Shown here: one piece after another, positions 53,057 to 62,299 of the stretch | Layout of the letters: each line of letters begins with the position of its first letter | How positions within the stretch are numbered: the first letter of the stretch is position 1 | From: Xenococcaceae cyanobacterium MO_167.B27 | Lineage (GTDB): Bacteria > Cyanobacteriota > Cyanobacteriia > Cyanobacteriales > Xenococcaceae | Assembly: GCA_030065935.1 (NCBI GenBank) | Contig: JASJCP010000003.1 | Coordinates: 20,763-84,762, forward strand | DNA: 64,000 nucleotides | Direction: 5' to 3' | Position numbers and translations under genes: made by a program | The notes under the pieces: generated by a model | What the model was told of the DNA's origin: nothing | What the model saw: only the letters and a program-made list of their open reading frames with translations | Database searches by the model: none

Positions 53057-54352
53057 TCAAACTTGTAGTAACTTGAGTTTCGCCTTAAGCTGTTGTACTT
53101 CCAACTGACTTTTCTTCAACTCTTCTTGTAAATCTTGAGCAGTTTGTTTCCAAGCTTTAGCTTGTAACTCATTAACTTGAGTATGCTGACTATCCAGAGC
53201 AATCTTACTCATAATATGCTCCACTCGATGTTGAATCTTCTTCCCAATATTGGCTGGATTCAACATCTGTTGCATTTCTTTCGCACCTCTCAAACCAACT
53301 TGTCTAGCTGCTTCGTAGTTATGAAAAACATAGTGCATTAAAGCAGCAGTATGCTCCACACTGGGGTCTGCCCAAATGTTACCCTTCTTATATGAACCAC
53401 TATCTTGTAAGACTCTAACCAAATCGTAACTAACCAAGAAACTGTTACCAGTGTTCATAAACTCCACATTAGAAGAATAGCCTGTAGCGATTACTGGTTT
53501 TCCATAGTACATCGCTTCCGCCATAGTTAAACCGAAACCTTCCGCACGATGCAAAGATACATAACAATCACAGTTATAAAATAAAGCATTAACCACTTTT
53601 TTCGGCAACCGCGCATCAATAAACTGAATCGCAGGATGGCTTTTAGCTGCTTCTTTCACTATTTCTAACTCTTCAGGATAGTGTTTAGAATTAGAAAACT
53701 TGATCATTAAAGTTACATCTTGATTTGTACTTCTAAAAGCACGTTTGAAAGCTTCAATTACCCCCAGAGGATTCTTTCTAGCTACAGTACTGTGGAAATC
53801 AAACATAAAAAGAAAGATAAACTTATCCTTGGGGAAACAGGTTTCCTCTCCATCCGCACCAGGAAATACCGTCTCTTCTTTACTTAAAATAGGAGCAGGA
53901 AGATTAATACTGTGCATAATCTTAACCACTGGTACAGGAGATACTACAGATAACGCCTCAGCACAATAGCCACTAGGAACCCAAATTTCATCGTAATATT
54001 GAAACAACCACTCCCATTCTTGAGGGAAAGTCGGTAACTCCCACGCCCAATAGCCTATATTATATTTGCCCTTAAGATAATCTTCCCCAATATTATCCAG
54101 AAATTCGGGCATCGCCTCCGCGTTGAAATTTAATAAATTAATGGCATAGGGATTATCATTAGTAAATTCACTAGCAAAAGTATTATCCCCATTACCGTGG
54201 CTACTAGAATCAATATTACAGATAGCATGAGGAATATCTGCTGCTTTAATTGATCTAATTTGCGCTCTCGAACTTTCTCCTAAACCAAACTCTCCTCGAA
54301 CATATCCAACTACATTAATACCAAATAAAGATGTACTCGCACTATTAACCAT
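53057..54352 (-). CDS. Family 4 glycosyltransferase with C-terminal coiled coil
   Basis: This 431-aa GT-B enzyme opens with FGINVVGYVRGEFGLGESSR, the start common to a group of cyanobacterial glycosyltransferases (GEFGLGE). It has GYWAWELPTFPQEWEWLF, VPSGYCAEAL, FIFLFMFDFHSTVARKNPLG and the GT4 signature SLHRAEGFGLTMAEAMYYGK with GYSSNVEFM. The last 45 residues form a coiled coil (AKAWKQTAQDLQEELKKSQL). Probably a sugar transferase of surface glycan synthesis; donor unknown. It is separated from the GT2 genes by the G-run repeat cluster. Confidence 0.88.
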   Translation of the reverse strand: MVNSASTSLFGINVVGYVRGEFGLGESSRAQIRSIKAADIPHAICNIDSSSHGNGDNTFASEFTNDNPYAINLLNFNAEAMPEFLDNIGEDYLKGKYNIGYWAWELPTFPQEWEWLFQYYDEIWVPSGYCAEALSVVSPVPVVKIMHSINLPAPILSKEETVFPGADGEETCFPKDKFIFLFMFDFHSTVARKNPLGVIEAFKRAFRSTNQDVTLMIKFSNSKHYPEELEIVKEAAKSHPAIQFIDARLPKKVVNALFYNCDCYVSLHRAEGFGLTMAEAMYYGKPVIATGYSSNVEFMNTGNSFLVSYDLVRVLQDSGSYKKGNIWADPSVEHTAALMHYVFHNYEAARQVGLRGAKEMQQMLNPANIGKKIQHRVEHIMSKIALDSQHTQVNELQAKAWKQTAQDLQEELKKSQLEVQQLKAKLKLLQV

Positions 54353-54473
54353 CGCTCAAGAGTTCCTAAAATATCCTTAATAACAACAAATAATAAATAC
54401 TATTCCGTTAACAGGAAACCATAGCCTCATCCATGAGAGACTATGGGAAAAAAATAGGGTGTTGCATTAGAGA

Positions 54474-55166
54474 TTAAGCATCAAAGAAACTACCCCATTC
54501 TGTATCCTTAAACTTATCTTTTAATTCAGCATAATTAACGACAAAATCAGAAATAGGAGGATTATTTCGTTTACCTGTGCCTGGTTTTAAAGGAAAAGGA
54601 GGTAATCCCAAGAAATCCTGCATTTTACTAGTCATAGTTTCATAGTCATTACACATCTGTTCGTAAGTGATGTGGAAAATATTGTGATTACTAAACCGCT
54701 CGTTATATTCTGCTATTTTCTTACGTTGCCGTTTAAAGTCCTGCTCTAATTTCTCTGGGTCAAAAACCATAGGTTTGAGGTCGGCTTTATCCAGATTTTT
54801 AATTTGTTGTAACTGTACTGATAAATAACGTCTTAAAAGATTTTCGCGACTCAAACTAAGAACATATAAATCTTTCATATCTCTAAGAATATCCCAAAGT
54901 CTGGGCCAATTACCAAACTTTGCCCCAATACGATGCAGACAAAAACCAACCGCTTTTACTTCTGGGTCATAATCACAATAAATAAACTTATCTAAAACCT
55001 GTTTAGCTGGAATACTGTCATCATAAGGATATTTTCCCTCGATGTAGTCTGGGTTAAACATTTCTGTTAAACAGATAACATTAGGGTGTGCTTCTAGACT
55101 ACTTTTGAGCATATGAGTGCCAGAACGGGGACAAGTAAGTAGTAAGAATTTACGATACTGTTTCAT
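54474..55166 (-). CDS. Small sulfotransferase
   Basis: This 230-aa protein has a PAPS-binding 5'-PSB loop at the start (LLLTCPRSGTHMLKSSLEAH), a TEMFNPDYIEG acceptor-like segment, a 3'-PB-type LYVLSLSRENLLRRYLSVQL helix, and the late FHITYEQMCNDYETMTSKMQ typical of Stf0-like and related enzymes. It is the third sulfotransferase in the island. It is co-oriented with the flanking glycosyltransferases with gaps of 58 and 121 bases. Confidence 0.83.
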   Translation of the reverse strand: MKQYRKFLLLTCPRSGTHMLKSSLEAHPNVICLTEMFNPDYIEGKYPYDDSIPAKQVLDKFIYCDYDPEVKAVGFCLHRIGAKFGNWPRLWDILRDMKDLYVLSLSRENLLRRYLSVQLQQIKNLDKADLKPMVFDPEKLEQDFKRQRKKIAEYNERFSNHNIFHITYEQMCNDYETMTSKMQDFLGLPPFPLKPGTGKRNNPPISDFVVNYAELKDKFKDTEWGSFFDA

Positions 55167-55224
55167 TTTTACCTCTTAATTTTGAGTTCAAGTTTAACAC
55201 TAAAAAATTTAGATTAGTTGGAGT

Positions 55225-56439
55225 TTAAGCCATTAATAATTGAAACTGAAATTTATCTAGTATTTTATGAGATATTACACTCCATTCAAGATTATTTTTG
55301 ATATATCTTTTTGCATTTTCTAGCCTCATTTTTTTCGTTACAATATCTTCTTTTTGACAACTTACGATTAATTCTGGGAACTGCCAGACATCGCCAATTA
55401 AACAGTGTTTTCCTGGTTTTATGCCCAAGCTTTTGACACCAAAGCGGGTAGAAACTACAGGAATTCCCTTACAAAAATATTCCAAGACAATTGATTGACT
55501 ATCAGAACCCTTTTTCACAGGATTAAGTGCCACATCCGCTAGGCTGAGAATAATAGATTTCGTATTTTCATCCGCACTAGGAAGAAAAGTTACATTAGGA
55601 GGAGTTAACCTTGGTTCAAAGAAAACTCCCACATCTCCCAAAAGCAGAAAATTCATATTTTGCAACTTAGAAGCAATATTTAGAATCGAGCGTGCTTCAT
55701 CAGCATTATGAGGACTTCCTGTACCAGTAAAAACTGCTAAAAAACCATCTTTCAAACCTAATTTTTCTTTATTAACTAACCTTTGCTCGTAGGAAGTAAA
55801 TTCAATACGTTCTGTATCAATACCATTAGGAAGATAAATAACTTTACTGGATTCCACATCTTGAAATTGAGCAATACTCTGAGCATCATGCTGAGAAGAA
55901 GTAATAATTAAATTGCTAACTTTAGCGCATTTGGCTTCTACCTCATAAACACTTTCCCAAAACTCTTGTCCTAATTCATTTTCTGGTAAAAGTTGTTTTT
56001 TGAGTTCTGTTTCAATTCCACTAACTTCATACCAGACAGGTTTATTACAAACTTCTCTAATAGCAGGGAAAAGATAGGGTTGATAAGTAAGTACAAAATT
56101 AGCACTTTTAGCCGATTTTTTGAGGGCTTGGAGATATTTAGGACTCAGGGTGTAAAGTTGGATTAGAGTAGCATCCGCTACATTTGCTCCCAACTTCTGC
56201 ACCAATTTCATTTCTGCTTTCTGATGTTTAGGAGATTTAGGGACTCTAGTTTCCGTTAAACCAGGAGCAATAATCCCCTGAAAAGCAGCTTCACCAGCAC
56301 CAGCTAGAGATACAATCTCGATGTTAAAATCTTTAGCTAGATGACGGTATATGTGGAATATACGGCGACAACGGACATTATTTGGGGGAAAAACCGCAAA
56401 AGGAACGGCTAAAGTGATTTTTGGTCTTTTTAGGATCAT
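55225..56439 (-). CDS. Family 4 glycosyltransferase
   Basis: This 404-aa GT-B protein starts KRPKITLAVPFAVFPPNNVR. An N-terminal acceptor domain (FVLTYQPYLFPAIREVC, WYEVSGIETELKKQL, NLIITSSQHDAQSIA) is followed by the donor domain (KVIYLPNGIDTERIEF, FLAVFTGTGSPHNADEARS, FLLLGDVGVFF, SQSIVLEYFCKGIPVVSTRFGVK). The ExxxxxE signature is weak (one Glu), so the donor site may be modified. Likely part of surface glycan synthesis. It follows the DUF4214 gene by 74 bases. Confidence 0.85.
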   Translation of the reverse strand: MILKRPKITLAVPFAVFPPNNVRCRRIFHIYRHLAKDFNIEIVSLAGAGEAAFQGIIAPGLTETRVPKSPKHQKAEMKLVQKLGANVADATLIQLYTLSPKYLQALKKSAKSANFVLTYQPYLFPAIREVCNKPVWYEVSGIETELKKQLLPENELGQEFWESVYEVEAKCAKVSNLIITSSQHDAQSIAQFQDVESSKVIYLPNGIDTERIEFTSYEQRLVNKEKLGLKDGFLAVFTGTGSPHNADEARSILNIASKLQNMNFLLLGDVGVFFEPRLTPPNVTFLPSADENTKSIILSLADVALNPVKKGSDSQSIVLEYFCKGIPVVSTRFGVKSLGIKPGKHCLIGDVWQFPELIVSCQKEDIVTKKMRLENAKRYIKNNLEWSVISHKILDKFQFQLLMA

Positions 56440-56513
56440 GGAACTTACTCACAGACGCTATGTCAGAGTCTTTTCTATAGTTCCCAAAACATCTCCATCA
56501 GCAACGCCCAATT

Positions 56514-57494
56514 TTAAATTAAAATTTCCTGACGGGGTTTACCTTGGTCTAAGGCTTCTACATAAGCTGGTTTATAACGGGGATTTAGTTCCTGTTTCAG
56601 AAAAGCGGAGTAGGCGATTTCCACAAAAGTGGCGTTATCTAAGTGGGAAGTTAAATCGACAAACACATTAGCTGCTTCTTCTGAAGTTCTTAAAGCATAA
56701 AGCACTTCTCGGCGCGACACCCCTTGTTCTAGTTGTTCTACCTGGGATGCTAAACCACCAGGGTCGGCTTCTCGTTTGAGAAAGGTGCGATACAATTCCT
56801 CTACAAAACTAGAGTTGTCCAGGTGTTCTGTTTTACTAATAAAATCTAGGTCTTCTTGATAAAAGTCTTGTTCTAGATTTTGCAAGATATTCTGAGTCTG
56901 CTGGAATTGTTTAATAGACTCAAAAACAACTTCTCTAGATTTACCTTCCCCTAAAACTGCTACATCACCTGATTTTCGGTGTTGACTATATTTAAGATTG
57001 AGATAAACACGATGAGCAATATCCACAAAAGTCTCATCGTCTAAGCAAGCAGTAACTCTAAGGAATACTCCATCCGCTTCCCCAGAAGTACGCAACCCAA
57101 TGAGTAAATTCTCTCTTAATGCTCCATTCTTCAACTGTTCCACATTACCAGCCAAACCGCCAGCATCCGCTTCTCTTCTTAAAAAAGCTTGATAGAGTTG
57201 TTTAACAAAATTGAGGTCATCGAGATGGGAAGTTTCTCGCAAGAATACTTCATTTTCTAGATAAACATACTTCCCAATATTAATAGTAGTATCTGCACCA
57301 CTGGTGAGAACATCATTAAATTGCTTTTCTCCATAAATACCAGAGAGGCGCAAACTCAAGGTATAAGTGCTGATATTCCCATACCAATAATCTTCATCAA
57401 CTACTGTTTCGGCTGCTTGCAAAGAAGCATAAGCCAAGATGCGATTTTTAATTTCCTCAGCATTAATCTGCTCGGAAGCAATTTCTTTAAACAT
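56514..57494 (-). CDS. DUF4214 protein with three linker-like repeats
   Basis: About 326 aa from the ATG at 57494 (MFKEIASEQINAEEIKNRIL); a TTG at 57518 adds eight. It contains three copies of a helical unit: LNFVKQLYQAFLRREADAGG, SSFVEELYRTFLKREADPGG (each followed by LAxxVEQLxxGxxRxxxLxxLRTSxEA) and the divergent TFVDIAHRVYL and TFVEIAYSAFL. This is DUF4214, a fold related to phycobilisome linkers and found with glycosyltransferase loci and surface proteins. It could bind glycan enzymes. It appears to open the transcription unit running to 53057. Confidence 0.85.
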   Translation of the reverse strand: MFKEIASEQINAEEIKNRILAYASLQAAETVVDEDYWYGNISTYTLSLRLSGIYGEKQFNDVLTSGADTTINIGKYVYLENEVFLRETSHLDDLNFVKQLYQAFLRREADAGGLAGNVEQLKNGALRENLLIGLRTSGEADGVFLRVTACLDDETFVDIAHRVYLNLKYSQHRKSGDVAVLGEGKSREVVFESIKQFQQTQNILQNLEQDFYQEDLDFISKTEHLDNSSFVEELYRTFLKREADPGGLASQVEQLEQGVSRREVLYALRTSEEAANVFVDLTSHLDNATFVEIAYSAFLKQELNPRYKPAYVEALDQGKPRQEILI

Positions 57495-57891
57495 ATATCT
57501 AGTGGGAGGTGAGGTCAAACAGTCACGGCTATTTCATTTTTCCCAAACAAGACGGATAAATTTCCATATCAGAGAATTGCTCTAACCAACCAAAATTTTT
57601 ACCCCTGAGAAATTTCCCAAATATAGCGATCGCTCTTTGCTATCTATCTATGATAATCTGTAAAATAAATCTAGATATGCAGCACTTAGGAGTTTCCGCT
57701 CAAATCAGAGTAAACAAGCAATATCCTACTTTTTCGATTAATTGTTAGAAGAGGAAAAATTTGTTTCTTTAGAAAATAAGCTTTTGGGAAATATTACTAA
57801 CCTCACCCTCAAAGCAAATTCTTTTTTTAGGAGCAATAGCAATAATAACAAAGCAACTCTTAATCAGGATATTTAAAGAAACAAATCTTAG
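57495..57891. other. Intergenic region upstream of the DUF4214 gene
   Basis: About 400 bases, AT-rich, no gene recognised. It has one HIP1-like GCGATCGC near 57627 and short inverted words only; it should contain the promoter of the DUF4214 transcription unit. Confidence 0.45.
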
Positions 57892-58641
57892 TTATTGCTT
57901 CAAAATTTCAACTACTTGTGTATAGCTATATTTATGAAAAATAGGAAGATAATTTTTGATCAAATCATCCAGTCCTTTAAACATATTCATAAATAGTTTA
58001 AATTTTTGATTGTTTTTAAATATGTAGGTATTTATTTTTTTAAAGAAAACAAAATTTGGGTAATAAAGATTTACATTACCAACATCATGCTTGAGTAATT
58101 CAATCTCTCTGGGTTCAAAGGGATACTCTTCATCATCACCATATTTGGGAATGCCAAATTTTCCAACGAGATTATTTCTAGCTATGATAAGAATTGGATT
58201 ACGGGAGTTATTTTCAATAAAGATACCTCTTCCACCTTTCTTTAACGAAGCGGATAAACAGAGGGAAAATTCTTCAAAAGGCTCAATATGATGTAAAATA
58301 AACTTGCCAACAACTATGTCAAACTTTTTGTTCAACTTTCTCAGCTCCAAAGCATTAAGTTGATAAGCCTCAATTTCTAGTTCATGGTTTTTTGCTAGGT
58401 TTAAGGTCTTCTCTACAGAATTTTGAGAGAAATCAATAGCTGTGACTTTAGCACCATTCTTAGCAAGATATAACGAGATATAGCCATTACCGCAGCCGAT
58501 TTCCAAAATCTCCTTACCTGCTACGTTACCCAACAAGTTCACAAGCATTTTATCTTCGGAAGATTCAGGAAATAACTTGGGAGATAATTTGAGTTTATCT
58601 TTGTATTTTTCTTCCCAGAATTTTTGAGCTTGAGATGTCAT
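57892..58641 (-). CDS. Class I SAM-dependent methyltransferase
   Basis: This 249-aa enzyme has motif I ILEIGCGNGYISLYLAKNGA (about 45-64), then VTAIDFSQNSVEKT, FDIVVGKFILHHIEPFEEF (motif post-I and acidic region) and GGRGIFIENNSRN. It transfers a methyl group from SAM, most likely to a sugar or lipid given the neighbouring glycan genes; the acceptor is unknown. The C-terminal helical tail (NLVGKFGIPKYGDDEEYPFE and following) is typical of small-molecule methyltransferases. It is the last minus-strand gene of the island. Confidence 0.88.
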   Translation of the reverse strand: MTSQAQKFWEEKYKDKLKLSPKLFPESSEDKMLVNLLGNVAGKEILEIGCGNGYISLYLAKNGAKVTAIDFSQNSVEKTLNLAKNHELEIEAYQLNALELRKLNKKFDIVVGKFILHHIEPFEEFSLCLSASLKKGGRGIFIENNSRNPILIIARNNLVGKFGIPKYGDDEEYPFEPREIELLKHDVGNVNLYYPNFVFFKKINTYIFKNNQKFKLFMNMFKGLDDLIKNYLPIFHKYSYTQVVEILKQ

Positions 58642-59168
58642 TATTGTTCCTTGTTAAAAAGTAGTTTATTTTTTCTATTTTACCGAACTTATCTTAAATC
58701 AATTATACATTCATCTGATAAATCAACCCCAATAAATAATAAATATTAAAGGGTTTTTAGACTTTTTTAAAATATTATCTTCTTCATAATTCAACATTAT
58801 TTTGTTAATACCAATTTTATTAACTTAAGCTACTAAAAGTAATTGGTTATAGCGATCGCTATTTTGGGTAGTCCTGACATGAGATTTTTCTTATTATTTT
58901 ACATCTATACTAAGTCGACCGTTACTTTTGAGAATTGGTATAAGAGCTATTTTTACCTTCTCCAACACTCTCTAGCTGCAAAATTTCAGATTGCCCCTCA
59001 TAGCAGCTTCGCTAGTTCTTCTCCTAATCAGCAAGAGTAAACAAGTGTCGCCAGGGAAGGATGGGAAAAGAATTACTTATATAATACTAGTTAACTATAT
59101 AAAGAAATATAATCGCGAAAAATCTCATCATCAAGAGATATATCTGCAATCTAACCAGAGATCAACCA
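58642..59168. other. Divergent intergenic region, methyltransferase / amrS operon
   Basis: 527 bases, very AT-rich, with short open frames that do not look coding. A perfect inverted repeat GTTAATA (58804-58810) with TATTAAC (58818-58824) and a HIP1-like octamer near 58853 are the only structures seen. It should hold promoters for both directions. Confidence 0.5.
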
Positions 59169-59519
59169 ATGTCTACAATAAAAATAGGAGTAGCTGTTGC
59201 AAGGTGGAGTTCAGTTATTATGGCATCATTCAACTGTACGAGTATTGACTTGGAACTAGAGGCGATTAAGCGTTTTCGTGACCTCGCCCCGTTTCTTGAC
59301 CCAGAATGCAGAGTATACCGTGAACTTAACGGCTGTTCTACCGTACTATGCCTGGATTTTGCTACTTGTCCTCAAGACCTGAAAATCAATAAACAAGAAT
59401 GGCTGGAATTTGCCCAGCTATTGGTACACTCATCTCACTATCTAGGTTTAGCTAACTCTTTGGTTTTTAAGAATGGCGAGCGCATACTATCGTGGATGAC
59501 TTTCAACCAGATAGCCTGA
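59169..59519 (+). CDS. Small conserved-looking protein upstream of radical SAM gene
   Basis: This 116-aa soluble protein has a central DLELEAIKRFRDLAPFLDPE helix, CSTVLCLDFATCPQDLKIN with three cysteines, and LLVHSSHYLGLANSLVFKNG. It is unlike any family I can name. An internal ATG at 59220 (MASFNCTSIDLELEA) is an alternative start. It lies 51 bases upstream of amrS on the same strand, so it probably belongs to the same operon. Confidence 0.65.
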   Translation: MSTIKIGVAVARWSSVIMASFNCTSIDLELEAIKRFRDLAPFLDPECRVYRELNGCSTVLCLDFATCPQDLKINKQEWLEFAQLLVHSSHYLGLANSLVFKNGERILSWMTFNQIA

Positions 59520-59555
59520 ATTTTAATTATATCTGCTTTGTTTTTCGTGTTGCGC

Positions 59556-59563
59556 GGGAGGTG
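59556..59563 (+). promoter_or_regulatory. Strong ribosome-binding site of the radical SAM gene
   Basis: GGGAGGTG ends 7 bases before the ATG at 59571, an unusually complete Shine-Dalgarno sequence for this window, and fixes that start. Confidence 0.7.
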
Positions 59564-59570
59564 AATCTCT

Positions 59571-60626
59571 ATGAAGGAAGCAATGCTCTATAAAAAACTA
59601 CCAGAAAATCGTGTGAGCTGTAATTTATGTGCCCATCATTGTCTGATTGTTGATGCTAAAAAGGGAATTTGTCAAGTAAGAGAGAATCAAGGCGGTACGC
59701 TCTACACTTTAGTTTATGGGCGAACTATTAGCCAAAATATCGACCCCATCGAGAAAAAACCCCTATTTCACTTTTACCCTGGTTCGACCGCCTATTCCAT
59801 CGCTACCCCAGGCTGTAATTTTCGCTGTGCCTGGTGTCAAAACTGGGAGATTTCCCAAATGCCAAAACAACAGCATTTAATTGCTGGTTATGAGGCGACT
59901 CCAGAAGAGATAGTAACAGAAGCACAGCGATGGGGTTGCCGTAGCATTGCCTACACTTACACTGAACCAACTATATTCTTTGAATATGCTTATGATACTG
60001 CCCGTTTAGCTCGTGCTGCTGGTTTAGCTAATATCTTCGTCACCAATGGCTATATGACAGAAGAAATGCTAGAAACCATCCAGCCTTATCTGGATGCAGC
60101 TAATGTAGATTTAAAAGCTTTTCGGGATAAAACTTATCGCAAGTATGTAGGAGCCAGGCTACAACCAGTGCTGGATAGTTTAAAGGCAATCAAACAACTC
60201 TCCATCTGGCTCGAAGTAACTACTCTAGTAATTCCTGGTATTAATGACGATTCGGCGGAGTTAGAAGATGCAGCACAATTCATTGTCCGAGAATTAGGTG
60301 CGGATACACCTTGGCACATTAGTCGTTTTTTCCCTGATTACCAGCTAACCCACGTACCACCAACTCCGCAAAAGTCACTGGAGCGAGCTTGGGAAATTGG
60401 CAAATCAGTAGGACTCAGGTATGTCTATCTTGGTAACGTCCCTGGGGAAGAAAAACAAAACACCTATTGTCCAGATTGTGGAACTTTGTTAATTAGACGC
60501 AATATCTTTGGTGTACTTGCCAACCGCATTCAATCAGGATGCTGCCCAGATTGTGGGTTTGCAGTAGGTGGAGTAGGTATGTCAGAGAAACCTCATTCAG
60601 CATCACTTGTAACCAGACAAGAATAA
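59571..60626 (+). CDS. amrS: AmmeMemoRadiSam system radical SAM enzyme
   Basis: This 351-aa enzyme has an N-terminal cysteine segment (CNLCAHHCLIVDAKKGICQVR), then the radical SAM cluster motif ATPGCNFRCAWCQNWEIS (CxxxCxxC with Cys ligands), SIAYTYTEPTIFFEYAYDTA and a C-terminal zinc-like pair of CPDCG motifs. It belongs to the AmmeMemoRadiSam/PFL-activase-like family that accompanies Memo and AMMECR1 proteins. Those partners are not adjacent here. It is followed 19 bases later by a THUMP-like gene, so the two may act on the same RNA or protein. Confidence 0.92.
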   Translation: MKEAMLYKKLPENRVSCNLCAHHCLIVDAKKGICQVRENQGGTLYTLVYGRTISQNIDPIEKKPLFHFYPGSTAYSIATPGCNFRCAWCQNWEISQMPKQQHLIAGYEATPEEIVTEAQRWGCRSIAYTYTEPTIFFEYAYDTARLARAAGLANIFVTNGYMTEEMLETIQPYLDAANVDLKAFRDKTYRKYVGARLQPVLDSLKAIKQLSIWLEVTTLVIPGINDDSAELEDAAQFIVRELGADTPWHISRFFPDYQLTHVPPTPQKSLERAWEIGKSVGLRYVYLGNVPGEEKQNTYCPDCGTLLIRRNIFGVLANRIQSGCCPDCGFAVGGVGMSEKPHSASLVTRQE

Positions 60627-60645
60627 AGATTTGGGAGAAGTAATC

Positions 60646-61185
60646 ATGTTTGATTGGAATGTAGTAGTAAATTTGCACGAACATGGCTTCAGACGAGCTT
60701 TCAAACTACTCCAAGGATTGGGAGCAGTCTACACTACCAAATTTTTAAATGTTTTAGTCATGGAAGTGAGCAATATTCCTCGCTTTCTAGAAACTCTAAA
60801 TGCCTGGGTGTCAGAAGATCCTAGCCTACTAAAACTCCTATCTCGGACAGTACCAGTAACCTCAACTTTTTCTTTTCAATCACCAGAAGAATTTGAAACT
60901 AAGGCTCAAGAAGCAGTTTTGTACTTTCTGCCACTCTTAGCAGGGAAAAGTTTTCACATAAGGATGCACCGCCGTGGTTTCAAAGGTCGGATTTCTAGTC
61001 ATGATGAAGAGCGTTTTTTAGATAAAATTCTTCTCGAAGAGCTAAGAAAAATGGGCAACCCAGGACATATTACTTTTGAAGACCCAGATGCGATTATAGT
61101 TGTGGAGACTGTAGGTCAACAAGCGGGACTTTCCTGCTGGACTCGGGAGGATTTACAACGTTATCCTTTGCTAAAGCTGGACTGA
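60646..61185 (+). CDS. THUMP-domain-like protein
   Basis: This 179-aa protein starts from the ATG at 60646 (MFDWNVVVNLHEHGFRRAF), preceded by GGGAG at 60633-60637; a TTG at 60631 is less likely. It has the THUMP-type fold pattern: FKLLQGLGAVYTTKFLNVLV, an FKGRISSHDEERFLDKILLE stretch and the end ITFEDPDAIIVVETVGQQAG, as in archaeal and bacterial tRNA-binding THUMP proteins. RNA binding is inferred. It is the last gene of the amrS operon. Confidence 0.75.
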   Translation: MFDWNVVVNLHEHGFRRAFKLLQGLGAVYTTKFLNVLVMEVSNIPRFLETLNAWVSEDPSLLKLLSRTVPVTSTFSFQSPEEFETKAQEAVLYFLPLLAGKSFHIRMHRRGFKGRISSHDEERFLDKILLEELRKMGNPGHITFEDPDAIIVVETVGQQAGLSCWTREDLQRYPLLKLD

Positions 61186-61250
61186 ATCTCTAATAATTTA
61201 CAGAAATTCGATCAATCGCCGAAAATGCGCCTATGATGCTCACACTGTTG

Positions 61251-62033
61251 TTAGCCATTTTGAGCTACTTCATCAAAGCCTGGTCTGATAAATGCTCTAG
61301 CATTTGGAAATTCTTTTTCTGCAATCTCTCGAATTTGTTTAAGATAATTGATAATTTTTAATATGTCTCTTTTTTCATCTTCAAAATATTTCAATAATTG
61401 ACTCCAGGCATTAATTGAACGGTCTATTTCAATCAAAGCAATTTTTGCTGAACCATCAGAGTCTTTTGAAATATCTTCTAATCTGATTTTTGCTTCATTA
61501 TCTCTGCTTTTTATGGCTCTTGATAATTTAACCGTTATTGCATATTTATAATAGCTAATAACTTCTACAATTTCTTTAAGAGAAATAGGAATCTCAGTAG
61601 TATGCGGGTGTATCAATTTCAAATGGCATAGCTTTTTTGGCTTTAGAAGCCCATTTTCTATTATGTTCTGATTATTTTTAAACCACTCATCAACCATATT
61701 TGCATAATTCATTGATCTATGAGTTAATATATCTACTTTATTATCTATTTCATCATCTTCATCAATTTCAATTGATTCGAGATCGACTCCCTCTTCTTTC
61801 GCTAAATCTTCAAGAAGGCTCAATGCCAATTCAAAAGAATCCTTGATACTATACCAAAATCTTTCATTTGCTTCATCAATTTCTTCCAATTTGCAATTTT
61901 GGTCTTCTTCTATGGAATGATTTAAACAACGAGAAGTGAATTGGCATCCTTCGCACCATCTGTCACAATAATTGTAAATGCCAGGAATATATTTTGGCTC
62001 TTGTGCTTGTTTAATTAGTTCTTTCTTATCCAT
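61251..62033 (-). CDS. Hypothetical protein with N-terminal Cys motif
   Basis: This 260-aa protein starts MDKKELIKQAQEPKYIPGIY. Its N-terminus has YCDRWCEGCQFTSRCLN, four cysteines (CxxxCxxC...C) as in a widespread uncharacterised family that probably binds metal. The rest is acidic and helical (LEEIDEANERFWYSIKDSFE and following) without a known domain. It lies 14 bases after a small antitoxin-like gene on the same strand. Confidence 0.65.
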   Translation of the reverse strand: MDKKELIKQAQEPKYIPGIYNYCDRWCEGCQFTSRCLNHSIEEDQNCKLEEIDEANERFWYSIKDSFELALSLLEDLAKEEGVDLESIEIDEDDEIDNKVDILTHRSMNYANMVDEWFKNNQNIIENGLLKPKKLCHLKLIHPHTTEIPISLKEIVEVISYYKYAITVKLSRAIKSRDNEAKIRLEDISKDSDGSAKIALIEIDRSINAWSQLLKYFEDEKRDILKIINYLKQIREIAEKEFPNARAFIRPGFDEVAQNG

Positions 62034-62047
62034 TTTTATTTTAATTT

Positions 62048-62299
62048 CTATCTTGCTTTAAAACGAGTTTCTTTTACAGTTCTCAAACATTCCTCTAAAT
62101 CATCACCTGACCACGCATCGATTTTTTTTAAATGTTCTACTAAATTTTTTCCTGTAGAACTTATCAATTTTTCCTTATCTGTTTTTACATTATTCTTCTC
62201 TTTGGTTTTTAGAAATCTTAAAAAATCTAGAGTTGGCTCTAATAAGCTATCGGAACTTGATTGAATTTCTTGTAATAGTTGTTCTTTGATTGTACTCAA
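62048..62299 (-). CDS. Antitoxin-like small protein (DUF2281/VapB-type)
   Basis: This 83-aa protein starts at TTG 62299 (MSTIKEQLLQEIQSSSDSLL). The segment SLLEPTLDFLRFLKTKEK is typical of cyanobacterial DUF2281-like antitoxins, followed by a charged linker and GDDLEECLRTVKETRFKAR. No toxin is next to it; the partner could be the Cys-rich hypothetical downstream, or it is an orphan. Confidence 0.6.
   Translation of the reverse strand: MSTIKEQLLQEIQSSSDSLLEPTLDFLRFLKTKEKNNVKTDKEKLISSTGKNLVEHLKKIDAWSGDDLEECLRTVKETRFKAR

Noticed and set aside
58843..59248. Two short plus-strand ORFs before the amrS operon
   Set aside because: No ribosome-binding sites, low-complexity AT-rich composition, and one overlaps the better-supported gene at 59169.
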